From Massilia sp. Mn16-1_5 (GTDB lineage: Bacteria; Pseudomonadota; Gammaproteobacteria; Burkholderiales; Burkholderiaceae_D), in the NCBI RefSeq assembly GCF_004798585.1, contig NZ_PPXQ01000009.1, positions 1-64,000 on the forward strand: a stretch of DNA of 64,000 nucleotides, given 5' to 3'. Every line of letters begins with the position of its first letter. Position 1 is the first letter of the stretch. The notes under the pieces are model-generated. The model was not told where the DNA came from, made no database searches, and worked only from the letters and a program-made list of their open reading frames with translations. Made by a program: the position numbers and the translations under genes. Positions 1 through 8,462 of the stretch are shown piece by piece.

Positions 1-120
1 ACCGTGATCACCCTGGTCCTGCTCGGCAAATGGCTGGAGGCGCGCGCCAAGGGCCAGACCGTGGAAGCCATCCGCGCGCTCGAAGCGCTGCGCCCGGACG
101 AGGCCATCGTGCGCAGGGAC
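1..120 (+). pseudogene. Fragment of a copper-translocating P-type ATPase
   Basis: Frame 1 is open from the first base and reads [20 protein letters not shown] followed by [20 protein letters not shown]. This matches the segment of CopA-type copper ATPases just before the actuator domain, where the [10 protein letters not shown] and AIRAL.ALRP motifs lie. The family normally continues into an actuator domain and a DKTGT phosphorylation site. Here the similarity stops at about base 120, and the same frame runs on as low-complexity Ala/Arg-rich sequence into the next gene. The 5' part lies outside the window. It is best read as a truncated remnant; a frameshifted or misassembled gene is the alternative. 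Confidence 0.6.
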
Positions 121-121
121 C

Positions 122-187
122 GCGCCGCCGCGTCGTGCGGAGAACTGGCGCCAGCAGGAGCGCGGCGCGCGCCAGATGGAGCGCTGA
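122..187 (+). other. Possible 3' end of an unidentified reading frame
   Basis: Frame 2 reads [20 protein letters not shown] and then a TGA stop at 185-187. It begins just where the CopA-like similarity in frame 1 ends, and an inverted repeat follows the stop. This looks like the tail of a real protein joined to the ATPase remnant, either by a frameshift or by a deletion that fused two genes. I do not recognise the protein. Confidence 0.25.
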
Positions 188-192
188 CCAGG

Positions 193-227
193 AAAGGACC
201 AGTGCGCAGCATCCCGCAGTGTCCTTT
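193..227 (+). terminator. Stem-loop after the truncated gene end
   Basis: AAAGGAC (193-199) pairs with GTCCTTT (221-227), and TGCG/CGCA can pair inside the loop. The T run is short. The hairpin starts six bases after the frame-2 stop and lies upstream of ybeD, so it may end the upstream transcript. Confidence 0.4.
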
Positions 228-258
228 CAGCAATCGCACGCGCCCGGCGCGCATTGGC

Positions 259-264
259 TACAAT
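259..264 (+). promoter_or_regulatory. Candidate -10 element for ybeD
   Basis: TACAAT lies 22 bases before the ybeD start. No convincing -35 is seen. The surrounding bases GGCTACAATGTCGG closely match those around the lipB -10 (GGCATATAATGTCGG). Confidence 0.35.
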
Positions 265-286
265 GTCGGTTTGCACAGGAGCCACC

Positions 287-553
287 ATGGACCCCAAAGA
301 ATCCCTCATCGAATACCCGAGCGACTTCCCGATCAAGGTGATGGGCCCCACGCATGACGCCTTCGCCAACACGATCGTCGAGGTGGTGACCGGCTTCGAC
401 CCGACCTTCCACCACGGCCGCATGGAAGTGCGTCCTTCCGGCAAGGGCAACTACACGGGACTGACCTGCATCGTGCGCGCGACCAGCCGCGAACAGCTGG
501 ACGACATCTACCGCACCCTGTCGTCCCACCCGATGGTCAAGATCGTTCTTTAA
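287..553 (+). CDS. ybeD: DUF493 family protein YbeD
   Basis: An 88-residue protein of the YbeD/DUF493 family, a small ferredoxin-like fold protein of uncertain function. It is typically encoded next to lipB, and a role in lipoate metabolism has been suggested on that basis. The family pattern is visible in [20 protein letters not shown] near the N-terminus and in the region ending [12 protein letters not shown] 287 is preceded by AGGAG at 277-281 with normal spacing, which favours it over the upstream in-frame start at 254. It is followed by lipB and lipA, the usual order in beta- and gammaproteobacteria. The length is normal for the family. Confidence 0.9.
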   Translation: MDPKESLIEYPSDFPIKVMGPTHDAFANTIVEVVTGFDPTFHHGRMEVRPSGKGNYTGLTCIVRATSREQLDDIYRTLSSHPMVKIVL

Positions 554-608
554 GCCTTATCAGGCAGGCAAGGCCTGCCGCAGCCGGGCAAGGCGGACGG
601 CGCTGGCA

Positions 609-614
609 TATAAT
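609..614 (+). promoter_or_regulatory. Consensus -10 element for lipB
   Basis: A perfect TATAAT lies 32 bases before the lipB ATG. The corresponding -35 position is GC-rich and shows no TTGACA-like sequence, so the promoter may depend on an activator or be weak. Confidence 0.45.
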
Positions 615-646
615 GTCGGGGCTGTCCACCTTCCCGACCGGATCCC

Positions 647-1357
647 ATGCAACCCACCCGTCCCGCCAGCCCGCTGATTCGCGAGCTGGGCCGCGCCGAC
701 TACGAACCCGTGTTTGCTGCGATGCGCGCGTTTACCGATGCGCGCACGCCTGAAACGCCGGACGAGCTCTGGATCGTCGAGCATCCGCCCGTGTTCACCC
801 TCGGCTTGGGAGCCGACCGCGCGCACCTGTTGCAGGGGGAAGGCGTGCCGGCGCGTGCCATTCCCGTGGTGCAAACCGACCGCGGCGGCGAAGTGACCTA
901 CCACGGTCCTGGCCAGGTCGTGATCTACCTGCTGATGGATCTGCGCCGCAACAAGCCTGGCGGCAAGTTGTACGCCCGGCAATTTGTGGAAAAAATCGAA
1001 CAGGCGGTCATCGACGTGCTGGCGGCGTATAATCTCGGCGGTGAGCGCATTGCCGGGGCGCCCGGCATCTATATTGCCGAAGGACCGCGCCGCGGCGCCA
1101 AGATCGCCGCGCTCGGTTTAAAGGTGCGCGGCAACGGCTGCACCTACCACGGGGTCTCGCTGAACGTGGCGATGGATTTATCTCCGTTTTCCTGGATTAA
1201 CCCCTGCGGCTATTCCGGCCTGTCCACCGTCGACATGCGCACCATGGGCGTCGAAGCGCCCCTGGCGGACGTGCAGCAGGCGCTGGCGCAAGCCTTGATC
1301 CGGCACCTGGCCGTGATCTCCGAACCGAACAAACCAACTGAAGCCCTCCCGGGCTAG
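647..1357 (+). CDS. lipB: Octanoyltransferase LipB
   Basis: Transfers the octanoyl group from octanoyl-ACP to lipoyl domains of 2-oxoacid dehydrogenases and the glycine cleavage H protein, the first step of lipoate attachment, in the cytoplasm. The 236-residue protein shows the [12 protein letters not shown] signature at 79-90, the catalytic Lys at about 152 in AKIAALGLK, and the acyl-carrying Cys at about 187 in NPCGY. Its C-terminus is slightly extended (about 20 residues). The gene ends six bases before lipA, so the two are almost certainly co-transcribed and probably translationally coupled. Confidence 0.95.
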   Translation: MQPTRPASPLIRELGRADYEPVFAAMRAFTDARTPETPDELWIVEHPPVFTLGLGADRAHLLQGEGVPARAIPVVQTDRGGEVTYHGPGQVVIYLLMDLRRNKPGGKLYARQFVEKIEQAVIDVLAAYNLGGERIAGAPGIYIAEGPRRGAKIAALGLKVRGNGCTYHGVSLNVAMDLSPFSWINPCGYSGLSTVDMRTMGVEAPLADVQQALAQALIRHLAVISEPNKPTEALPG

Positions 1358-1363
1358 AGCGAT

Positions 1364-2350
1364 ATGACTACCGACACCGATACCGGTCTGACTCCCGCCT
1401 ACAACGCCACCGACAAGCAGAAGGGTGCGAATAAGACCTCGCGCATCCCGATCAAGATCGTGCCGATCGCCGATGCCGAGCGCCTCAAGAAGCCGGACTG
1501 GATCCGTGTGAAAGCGGCCACCGCCTCCTCGCGCTTCTACGAGATCAAGGACATCCTGCGCGCGAACAACCTGGTCACCGTGTGCGAAGAAGCGAGCTGC
1601 CCGAACATCGGCGAGTGCTTCGGCAAGGGCACCGCGACCTTCATGATCATGGGCGACAAGTGCACGCGCCGTTGCCCGTTCTGCGACGTCGGCCACGGCC
1701 GTCCGGACCCGCTCGACGTCAACGAGCCGGCCAACCTGGCGAAGACCATCGCCGACCTGCGCCTGTCCTACGTCGTGATCACCTCGGTCGACCGTGACGA
1801 CCTGCGCGACGGCGGCGCCGGCCACTTCGTCGAGTGCATCCAGAAGACCCGCGCCCTGTCGCCGAACACCAAGATCGAAGTGCTGGTGCCGGACTTCCGC
1901 GGCCGCCTGGAAAAGGCCTTGAACATCTTCGCCGACGGCCTGCCGGACGTGATGAACCACAACCTGGAAACCGTGCCGCGCCTGTACAAGGAAGCGCGTC
2001 CGGGCGCCGATTATCAACACTCGCTGGTGCTGCTGCGCGATTTCAAGAAGATGTACCCGAACGCGGTAACCAAGTCCGGCATCATGGTGGGTCTCGGCGA
2101 AACGGATGAGGAGATCCTGCAGGTGATGCGCGACATGCGCGAACACGACATCGACATGCTCACCATCGGCCAGTACCTGGCGCCGTCGAACTCGCACCTG
2201 CCGGTGCGCCGCTACGTGCACCCGGACCAATTTAAAAAGTTCGAGGAAGCGGCCTACGAGATGGGCTTCGTGCACGCGGCCGTCGGCGCGATGGTGCGTT
2301 CCTCGTACCATGCGGACCAGCAGGCGCACAACGCCGGCGTGGCGGCGTAA
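1364..2350 (+). CDS. lipA: Lipoyl synthase LipA
   Basis: A radical-SAM enzyme that inserts two sulfur atoms into protein-bound octanoyl groups, completing lipoate made by LipB. In the 328-residue sequence the auxiliary Fe-S cluster cysteines are visible at about 74, 79 and 85 ([12 protein letters not shown]) and the radical-SAM CxxxCxxC at 100, 104 and 107 (CTRRCPFC). The C-terminal VRSSYHAD supplies the serine ligand of the auxiliary cluster. The N-terminus is about 20 residues longer than in E. coli, which is usual in Burkholderiales. It is the last gene of the ybeD-lipB-lipA block and is followed by a strong terminator. Confidence 0.97.
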   Translation: MTTDTDTGLTPAYNATDKQKGANKTSRIPIKIVPIADAERLKKPDWIRVKAATASSRFYEIKDILRANNLVTVCEEASCPNIGECFGKGTATFMIMGDKCTRRCPFCDVGHGRPDPLDVNEPANLAKTIADLRLSYVVITSVDRDDLRDGGAGHFVECIQKTRALSPNTKIEVLVPDFRGRLEKALNIFADGLPDVMNHNLETVPRLYKEARPGADYQHSLVLLRDFKKMYPNAVTKSGIMVGLGETDEEILQVMRDMREHDIDMLTIGQYLAPSNSHLPVRRYVHPDQFKKFEEAAYEMGFVHAAVGAMVRSSYHADQQAHNAGVAA

Positions 2351-2375
2351 GCTGTTACGCGCTACGCAAACAGGA

Positions 2376-2400
2376 ACGGCCTCCGCGGAGGCCGTTTTTT
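2376..2400 (+). terminator. Rho-independent terminator after lipA
   Basis: The perfect GC-rich palindrome CGGCCTCCGCGGAGGCCG is followed by TTTTTT at 2395-2400. It lies between the convergent lipA and the minus-strand pilus operon. Confidence 0.9.
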
Positions 2401-2421
2401 ATTGGCGGCTCTCGGCAGGCA

Positions 2422-3771
2422 CTAGGGCAGGATCGCCGGTCCCTTGATCTGCTGCTGGATCTCTCCTGCCGCCTGCTGCACTTGCTCGACCACCTGCGCG
2501 TCAACGCCGACGGCGCGGGTCGGCACGATGCGCGGCGTGATCAGGACGATGGTCTCGGTCGAGCTGCCCGTCGTTTCGTCGTTCGAAAACAGTTTACCGA
2601 GACCCGGCACCTCGCCCAGGATCGGCACCCCGGTGCGGCGCAGGCCGGCGCTGGTCTTGATCAAGCCGCCGATCAGGATCGATTGCCCGTTTTCCGCCAC
2701 CAGCTGGGTGTTCACCTCGGTCGTCTTCTTCGACGGGATCCCGCCCAGCAGCGAACCCGAGCTTACTTCCGGTCGCACGCGCAGGGCGATGCGCCCGTCC
2801 GTGTCGACCGAGGGCGTCACGCGCAGGATCACGCCCGTTTCCAGGAACTGGATCGATTCGCTGGTGACGTTGTTGATGGTGGTGGTCACGCGGTAGCCCA
2901 GCTTGTCGCCGATGTTCGTGCTCGCTTCCTGGTTTTCCAGCGTCAGCAGTTTCGGCGTGGCCAGCGTGCGCACCCGTCCCTTGTTGCTGAGGGCATTCAG
3001 GTAGAGGTCGACGTTCTTGTTCACGTAATTGAAGACCAGGCCCGCGCCATTCGCCGGCACCAGCGCGCTCGTGCCGATGCGGTTGACGCCGTTGGCGCTG
3101 AAGACCTTGTTCCACTCGATGCCGAAGTTCTCGTTCTCGTCGAGCGTGATCTCGAGGATCTTCGCTTCGATCATGATCTGTTGCGGCTGGGTGTCGATCT
3201 CGCGCAGCAGGGCCTCGATGCGCTTGAGGCCCTCGCGCGTGTCCTCGACCACCACCATGCGCCGCGACGGCAGTACGGTGACCTTGCCGCCGCGGCCCAC
3301 GTGTTTGGTAAGGATGTCGGCCACCAGCTGCGGCTCCGAATACAGCACTTTTAAGGCCTTCACTTCCAGCTGGCCGATCGGGCCGACGCCGGCGTCGGCC
3401 GGCTGCGCCGGGTTGACGATCACATAGCCCTTGTCGCGCTCGATCACCTGGTAGCCGCCGGCTTCGGCGATCGCGTAGATCGCCTGGCGCGGCGTCATGT
3501 CGTACAGGCTGACGGCGACATTCCCGGTCACGCCTTTGCCCAGCATGATGTTGACGCGTTCGTGGCGCGAGATCATCTCGAACAGTTCGGCGATCGGGGT
3601 GTCGCGAAATACGAAGGAGGTGGGGGAACTGCTTGCCGGCGCGGTGGTGGACGATGCGGTCGACGACACCGCGGTCGGCGGCTGGACGCCGCTTTGCTTG
3701 GCGGCCCCGGCATCGAAGGCGGCAGCGAGGAGGGCGGCCAATACGATCGGTTTCAACAGGTTCTGCTTCAT
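2422..3771 (-). CDS. mshL: MshL/PilQ-like outer-membrane secretin
   Basis: A 449-residue secretin that would form the outer-membrane pore through which the pilus emerges. There is a signal peptide at about 1-23 (cleavage after AGA). A Ser/Thr-rich linker follows, then short N-domains (FVFRDTPIAELFEMISRHE, and the N1-like region around LEVKALKVLYSEPQ). The C-terminal secretin domain carries GGLIKTSAGLRRTGVP and ETIVLITPRIV. It lacks the AMIN domains and length of PilQ, which fits the shorter MSHA-type MshL. It is the last gene of the minus-strand pilus run, overlapping the gene before it by four bases, and faces the lipA terminator. Confidence 0.85.
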   Translation of the reverse strand: MKQNLLKPIVLAALLAAAFDAGAAKQSGVQPPTAVSSTASSTTAPASSSPTSFVFRDTPIAELFEMISRHERVNIMLGKGVTGNVAVSLYDMTPRQAIYAIAEAGGYQVIERDKGYVIVNPAQPADAGVGPIGQLEVKALKVLYSEPQLVADILTKHVGRGGKVTVLPSRRMVVVEDTREGLKRIEALLREIDTQPQQIMIEAKILEITLDENENFGIEWNKVFSANGVNRIGTSALVPANGAGLVFNYVNKNVDLYLNALSNKGRVRTLATPKLLTLENQEASTNIGDKLGYRVTTTINNVTSESIQFLETGVILRVTPSVDTDGRIALRVRPEVSSGSLLGGIPSKKTTEVNTQLVAENGQSILIGGLIKTSAGLRRTGVPILGEVPGLGKLFSNDETTGSSTETIVLITPRIVPTRAVGVDAQVVEQVQQAAGEIQQQIKGPAILP

Positions 3772-4085
3772 TTGCGGGATGCCTCGTCCAGTACCAGAAC
3801 GCTTTTCACGCCACGTTTACTAAGCGTGACGCCGCGTTCTTCCACCTTGATCAGTTGATAGTCGCCGAACCACTCGCCGGTGGCGAGGATCTGGCCGTTG
3901 ATGTTTGCCAGCGCACGTCCCGGCGCCACCATGATGGCGCGCAGGCGTGGTACGGCCTGCGGCATCTCGGGTTCGGCCGCCGCGCTCGGTGCCGGCGGGG
4001 CAGGGCGCGCGAACGGGTCGCGCAGGGGCTGGGCCTGGGCCGCGCCGGCGGCCAGCACCAGCAGGATGATGAAGCTCGGCTTCAT
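3768..4085 (-). CDS. MshK/PilP-like pilus assembly protein
   Basis: A 105-residue exported protein. It has a signal peptide (FIILLVLAAGAAQAQ), then a Pro/Ala-rich linker. The short folded region resembles the PilP/GspC HR domain: LRAIMVAPGRALANINGQIL, then GEWFGDYQLIKVEERGVTLS. Such proteins link the inner-membrane platform to the secretin. ATG 4085 overlaps the preceding gene's stop by four bases (ATGA), and the stop overlaps the secretin start, so the three are translationally coupled. The family assignment rests on fold-like pattern, size and position, not on a diagnostic motif. Confidence 0.65.
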   Translation of the reverse strand: MKPSFIILLVLAAGAAQAQPLRDPFARPAPPAPSAAAEPEMPQAVPRLRAIMVAPGRALANINGQILATGEWFGDYQLIKVEERGVTLSKRGVKSVLVLDEASRK

Positions 4086-4648
4086 GGCTTGCTCTCCTGC
4101 GGCCGGTAGGCCGCGATACGGATTTTCATGGCGACCTGCCCCGGCGTTTCGCCTGGCCGCATCTCGAAGCCGGCGACGGCCAGGTTCGGCTGCGCGCGCT
4201 CGATCGCGTTCATCCAGGCCAGCAGGCCGGCATAGCTGCCGCTCGCCTCGGCATCGAAGCCGGACTGGACGAACGCAAGGACCACTTCGTCGGGCGCCGG
4301 GGTGACGCCGTGCAGGGTCACGCCCTGGGCCTGGGCCAGCTTGCCCAGTTCGCCGACCAGGCGCACCAGCGCTTGCTCCGGCGCGGCCGCCGGGCCGGCC
4401 TGGAAGCGCTTCGACAGCGCCGCGCTGTCGCTTTCGAGTACGGCCAGCTGCGCGGACAGCTGCGCCGGGTCGCTGGCGACGAGCGCGAGCTGGGCCTGTT
4501 CGGCGCGCACCGCGCGCAGCGCCGCCAGCGGCGCGCGCAGGGCATAGAACCAGAGCGCGGCGGCCACGATCAGGAGCAGGCCGCCGCCCATCAGGTGCAG
4601 CTGGCGCGCCGGCAGTGCGGCGGCCTTGCGGATCAGGCTGGCGTTCAT
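4082..4648 (-). CDS. PilO/GspM/MshJ-like inner-membrane protein
   Basis: A 188-residue bitopic membrane protein. It has a short cytoplasmic N-terminus, one membrane segment (about residues 20-40, MGGGLLLIVAAALWFYALRA), a periplasmic coiled-coil-prone Ala/Gln/Leu-rich stretch, and a C-terminal ferredoxin-like domain (GVTLHGVTPAPDEVVLAF onward). This architecture is that of PilO/GspM/MshJ, which pairs with the PilN-like protein in the alignment subcomplex. It overlaps both neighbours by four bases. Sequence conservation in this family is low, so the call rests mainly on architecture and operon position. Confidence 0.7.
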   Translation of the reverse strand: MNASLIRKAAALPARQLHLMGGGLLLIVAAALWFYALRAPLAALRAVRAEQAQLALVASDPAQLSAQLAVLESDSAALSKRFQAGPAAAPEQALVRLVGELGKLAQAQGVTLHGVTPAPDEVVLAFVQSGFDAEASGSYAGLLAWMNAIERAQPNLAVAGFEMRPGETPGQVAMKIRIAAYRPQESKP

Positions 4649-5292
4649 GGCGTCGCTCCCGTCTTGACCAGAGTGGCGGCGACCTTGAAGCTGACGGTAC
4701 CGCCATCCTCGAGCGGCGCCGTGCTGCTGTTCAGGAAGCGTACGTCCGACAGCCGCCCGTCGGCCGCCAGCGCCGCCAGGAAGGCGCTCATCGCGCCGTT
4801 GTCGAGCGCCTGGCCGGCGATCTCGATCTGGCTGCCGAGACGCCAGGCTTGCAGCGCGCCCGTTTGCGGCGCGCGCGCCTGCACGGTCCCCGGCGGCAGC
4901 GGGGTCGGTGCCGCCTGCAGCTGTTCCTGGGTGCGCGCAAAGCGCAGCTGGTCGAACCAGACGCGCTCGTTCAGGGCGCCGTCCAGGCTGGCGGCCAGCG
5001 CCGTCACTTCGCCGCCGCCGCGCAGCGTCGCCAGCGCCGCCACGTTCTCGGCCAGCAGGTCCTTGCGCGCCTGCGCGCTCGCCAGCTGCGAGCGCATCGC
5101 CCCGAGCTGGATCGAGGTGGCGCGGCTTTGCTCCAGGCGCGGCGTTTCCAGCGCCAGACGCCAGCGCAGCAGGGCGCTGCTCGCGCCCCCTGCCACCAGC
5201 AGCAGCGCCAGGGCGGCGCCATAGACGGTCAAGCTGCGCCGTACGCGCAGCCCCTCGCGGTAGCTGCGCGGGATCAAGTCGATATCAGCCAT
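4645..5292 (-). CDS. PilN/GspL-C-like inner-membrane protein
   Basis: A 215-residue protein beginning MADIDLIPRSYREGLRVRRS. The conserved N-terminal INLLP-type motif of PilN, which docks into the PilM-like actin fold, appears here as DIDLIPRSYR. A single membrane segment follows (about 22-43), then a periplasmic coiled coil and a ferredoxin-like domain. It overlaps the upstream PilM-like gene by eight bases and the downstream gene by four. In MSHA nomenclature it corresponds to the C-terminal half of the MshI pair. Confidence 0.75.
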   Translation of the reverse strand: MADIDLIPRSYREGLRVRRSLTVYGAALALLLVAGGASSALLRWRLALETPRLEQSRATSIQLGAMRSQLASAQARKDLLAENVAALATLRGGGEVTALAASLDGALNERVWFDQLRFARTQEQLQAAPTPLPPGTVQARAPQTGALQAWRLGSQIEIAGQALDNGAMSAFLAALAADGRLSDVRFLNSSTAPLEDGGTVSFKVAATLVKTGATP

Positions 5293-6391
5293 GGGCTTCT
5301 CCCCGTAATGCCAGGCCCGCGGCCAGGGCGATGCCGTGCGTGTCGCTGCCGACCGGCGCCGACATCGGCGCGCCCTGGAAGGCCTTGAATGGGTCGAGCA
5401 GTTCGACCGGCAGCCGTACCAGCTCCTCGACCCGCTCCTGGATGTGGCGGTAGCGCGCCACGCTGCCGTTCAGGTACACGCGGCTGATCGCGCTGCCGCG
5501 CGTGCGCGAAGCCACATATACCTGGGTCCGTACCAGCTCCTCGGCCAGCGCCGCGAATTCCTGGTACAGGATCTCGCGCACCGTGCGGCCGATGTCGGGC
5601 GCCGCGCCGCTGCCTGCGCCATACTGTGCGCCGGCCGGCGTGCCGATGCCGTGCTCGCGCAGCAGCGCCAGCGCCACATCGAGGCTCAGCCCGAGCGCGC
5701 GCGACAGGCGGTCGACCAGCTGCATTTCTCCGAAGTCGATCTCGCGGTCGAGCATCAGGCGCCGGCCCCAGATCACGGTCAGATAGCTTTTGCTGGCGCC
5801 AAAATTGATCAACAGGACCGACTGCTCGAAGTCGTCCTGCATCGCCGCCAGCAGGCGCGCAATCGCCGCCGGGCCGATGTCGAGCGCCACCGGCTCCAGG
5901 CCGGCGCTGCGCAGCGTCTCCAGGTAGGCCAGCACCTTGTTCGATGCCGCCACCGCGGCCAACACCTGTTTTTCAGGTCCGGCGGCATCGACGCTGCGCA
6001 CCTGGTAGTAGTCGACCACCGATTCCGTGGCCGCCGCGCCAAGCTGGTCGCGCACGGCTTTTGCCACCGCCTGCGGTTCGCTGTGGCCATCCGGCACGTG
6101 CACCGTCAGTGGCAGGATGCGCACTTCGCTCGGCGCCAGCACCGACACCACGCGCCGGCCGGCAAAGGGCGCCGCCGCCAGCGCTTCGCGCACAAAGGTT
6201 TTCAGGCGGCGCGGATCGGCCAGCAACTGCGCGCGCTCGAGCGGGTAAGGAAGAGAAACGGCCGCGCGCACCACCGGGCCAGCGGGGCCGGGCGCGCTTT
6301 GCAGCATGTTCAGGCGCTGGGCGGCGAAGTCGACGCCGATCGGTGCCGGCGCGGCGCCCTTGTTGAGCAAGGAGGTGAACCAGGACTTCAT
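5285..6391 (-). CDS. PilM/MshI-like actin-fold pilus protein
   Basis: A 368-residue cytoplasmic protein of the PilM/MshI type. The actin-like N-terminus is visible in IGVDFAAQRLNML, and later segments VLLINFGASKSYLTVIWG and EIDFGEMQLVDRLSRALG match the second nucleotide-binding lobe and the linker regions. PilM proteins bind the cytoplasmic tail of PilN and link it to the assembly ATPase. The gene starts four bases inside the upstream GGDEF gene, so translation is likely coupled to that of the cyclase. Confidence 0.75.
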   Translation of the reverse strand: MKSWFTSLLNKGAAPAPIGVDFAAQRLNMLQSAPGPAGPVVRAAVSLPYPLERAQLLADPRRLKTFVREALAAAPFAGRRVVSVLAPSEVRILPLTVHVPDGHSEPQAVAKAVRDQLGAAATESVVDYYQVRSVDAAGPEKQVLAAVAASNKVLAYLETLRSAGLEPVALDIGPAAIARLLAAMQDDFEQSVLLINFGASKSYLTVIWGRRLMLDREIDFGEMQLVDRLSRALGLSLDVALALLREHGIGTPAGAQYGAGSGAAPDIGRTVREILYQEFAALAEELVRTQVYVASRTRGSAISRVYLNGSVARYRHIQERVEELVRLPVELLDPFKAFQGAPMSAPVGSDTHGIALAAGLALRGEAHG

Positions 6392-7542
6392 GCGGCGGCT
6401 TTCCCTTCGATGTTCGAACGGATCGTGTTGCCGCCCGTGTGCTTGGCTTCATACAGTAGTTCGTCGGCACGCTTGTAGGCGGCGTCGAAATCCAGGCTGT
6501 CGCCCGGCGCCAGGCGCACCAGGCCCAGGCTGACGGTCGGCGTGACGCCGCCCGGCAGGGGCACCGTCATCCTGCTCGAAATCGAGGCCAGCGCCGCCTC
6601 GACGCGCGCCGGCACATCATGCCCGCACATCAGCAGCGCGAACTCGTCGCCGCCCAGGCGCGCCAGGTATTCGACGTCGCCCGGCAAGTCGCTAAAGGCC
6701 GCACGCACCGCGCGCAGCACTTCGTCGCCGCTGCCGTGGCCGAAGGTGTCGTTGATCGATTTAAAACGGTCGATGTCGAACAGGCCGAACCAGCAGGCGC
6801 TGCCCTGGTCGTGGTGGTGCGCCACCACACGGTCGAAGTCGCGCTCGATATGTCTGCGGTTCCAGGCGCCGGTCAGGTGGTCGCGGTTGACCAGTTCGGT
6901 CAGCTCGCGTTGCGCCTGTTCGAGCTGGAAGCGCATCGCGAGGTCGTGCTTGCGCAGGCCGAGCGCGCGTGCGACAAGGGCCAGCGAGATCACGGCCGCC
7001 ACCAGCATCAGGCACTGCAGCACCCACAGGTCGAGCGCCGCGAAGCGGAAGCGGCTCAGGTAAGTCGAGGCGGTGAACATCAGGTAGATGGCGCCGGTGG
7101 TGAGCGCCGCCTCGCGCAGTCCCCAGGGCACCACCGGCACCAGCATGATCAGGACCGCCACGGAGAGCAGCAGCATCGCATGCAGGTGGCCCGAGCGCTG
7201 CGCCAGCAGCACCAGCGAAGAGCCGCACACGACCAGCAGCAGCATCGCCAGCAGGTAGAGGGCGCGCAGCTGCTCGACCTTCGCGCTCGACAGGTAGATG
7301 TGCAGGGCCAGGGCGCTCAGCACGCCGTAGGTATAGGTGTACAGGGTGCCGAGCTCGAACACGGCCGAGATGACGGCCGCCAGGGCCAGGAACATCAGCG
7401 CGACAAGGCTGAGCAGGGCGACGCCTTTGCGGGTTTCGCGCGTGATCACGGGCGTGGCGTACTCGCGCAGTTCCGGCACGCCGAAGTCGAGGCAGGACCA
7501 GACGCCGGACAGATTGCTGAGGGTAGGGGCAGTTGTTTTCAT
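6388..7542 (-). CDS. Membrane diguanylate cyclase (GGDEF)
   Basis: A 384-residue protein with about six membrane segments (residues ~45-205), a short coiled coil, and a C-terminal GGDEF domain. The domain has DHLTGAWNRRHIERDF, DIDRFKSINDTFGHGSGDEVL and an intact RLGGDEF active site, so it should make c-di-GMP from two GTP. The usual upstream RxxD inhibitory site is replaced by LPGD, which suggests no product inhibition at that site. I chose ATG 7542 (MKTTAPTLSN); the frame is open further upstream but overlaps a pilin gene. It sits inside the pilus operon, which also encodes an ATPase with an MshEN-like domain. No RBS-based proof of the start. Confidence 0.9.
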   Translation of the reverse strand: MKTTAPTLSNLSGVWSCLDFGVPELREYATPVITRETRKGVALLSLVALMFLALAAVISAVFELGTLYTYTYGVLSALALHIYLSSAKVEQLRALYLLAMLLLVVCGSSLVLLAQRSGHLHAMLLLSVAVLIMLVPVVPWGLREAALTTGAIYLMFTASTYLSRFRFAALDLWVLQCLMLVAAVISLALVARALGLRKHDLAMRFQLEQAQRELTELVNRDHLTGAWNRRHIERDFDRVVAHHHDQGSACWFGLFDIDRFKSINDTFGHGSGDEVLRAVRAAFSDLPGDVEYLARLGGDEFALLMCGHDVPARVEAALASISSRMTVPLPGGVTPTVSLGLVRLAPGDSLDFDAAYKRADELLYEAKHTGGNTIRSNIEGKAAA

Positions 7543-7556
7543 GGCTGTAGGTTCAA

Positions 7557-8462
7557 TCAGGAGCAGCGCTTGAAATAACGCACGGACAGTTCCGGCTTGC
7601 TGGAACCGTCGAAACTGTAGAAGGACACGTTCGATAAAGCGGTCGGCTTGAGCAGCACGCCGAAGTTTTGCGACGCATCGCTGGCCCAGGTCTGCACGAC
7701 CGGATCGATGCGCCAGACATAGGCGCCGTTGAAGGCGCTGCTGCCCGGGTCGATCACGACGCTGGCTGCAGGCGTATCGACATAATCGCCGCCTTCGCGT
7801 GACCAGGGCGTGGTCCAGGTCACGCTTTTCGCCCAGTCGCGCGTGACGCGGTGGACCGCCAGCGTACGCCCCGGCTGGTTGGCATTGCCCGACTTCTTGG
7901 TGACCCGCAAATCGGCCTGGATGATCGATGCCTTGTCCAGGTCCGCCGGCAGCTTGAAGAGGATCAGGGGATGGGCTCCGTCCTCGGTCGCGGTCAGGGT
8001 GTCGGCATTGAACACGCTGGCGCCGCCGTCGCGCACGATCGTCGTGTCGGCGTCGCCCGGGCCGATGATGGTGGCTTGCCGGACTTCGTTGGCATCGACG
8101 ATCAGTTCTTCGCGGCTCAGCACATTGACCGTGCCGCCGCCCTGGTTGCGGTTGCTGGTGGCGCTCACGCTGACCGTCATGAGCGGTTTCCTCCACACGG
8201 TCTTGGTGACGGTGACGGTCCCGTCGCGCAGGGTCAGGGTGCCGAAATTGGCGGCGTACTGGTCGCAGCCGCTCTTGGCGGTGCGCCATTTGGCATACTG
8301 GACGCCGCTGGACGCCAGGTAGCGCGCCACCTCGATATCGTACTGGGCATCGATATCGGCGACGCTCATGCCGGCTTCGCGGGTCACCGCATAAGCCAGC
8401 GTGCCGACGATGGCCAGCATCAGGGCCACGGGCAGCAGCAGGATGCCGCGCTGGGCCTTCAC
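7557..8462 (-). CDS. MshP-like minor pilin fused to a DNRLRE-type domain
   Basis: A 301-residue protein with a PilX/MshP-style N-terminus (MKAQRGILLLPVALMLAIVG): cleavage would follow G6, and, as in MshP and GspK proteins, the usual Glu at +5 is missing. A short pilin-like region is followed (about 130-300) by a domain with DNRLRE/CBM96 hallmarks. These are the ADTTIVRDGGASVFNAD opening, LILFKLPADLDKASIIQADL, VTRDWAKSVTWTTPW with GGDYVDTPA, and the closing YSFDGSSKPELSVRYF. Such domains are usually found on secreted adhesins and polysaccharide-binding proteins. The fusion suggests a tip or side adhesin. It overlaps the preceding gene by four bases. Confidence 0.75.
   Translation of the reverse strand: MKAQRGILLLPVALMLAIVGTLAYAVTREAGMSVADIDAQYDIEVARYLASSGVQYAKWRTAKSGCDQYAANFGTLTLRDGTVTVTKTVWRKPLMTVSVSATSNRNQGGGTVNVLSREELIVDANEVRQATIIGPGDADTTIVRDGGASVFNADTLTATEDGAHPLILFKLPADLDKASIIQADLRVTKKSGNANQPGRTLAVHRVTRDWAKSVTWTTPWSREGGDYVDTPAASVVIDPGSSAFNGAYVWRIDPVVQTWASDASQNFGVLLKPTALSNVSFYSFDGSSKPELSVRYFKRCS

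Noticed and set aside
1178-2329. Long minus-strand ORF opposite lipB/lipA
   Set aside because: It lies wholly opposite two clear genes, and its His/Val/Arg-rich sequence matches no family; it is a high-GC antisense shadow.
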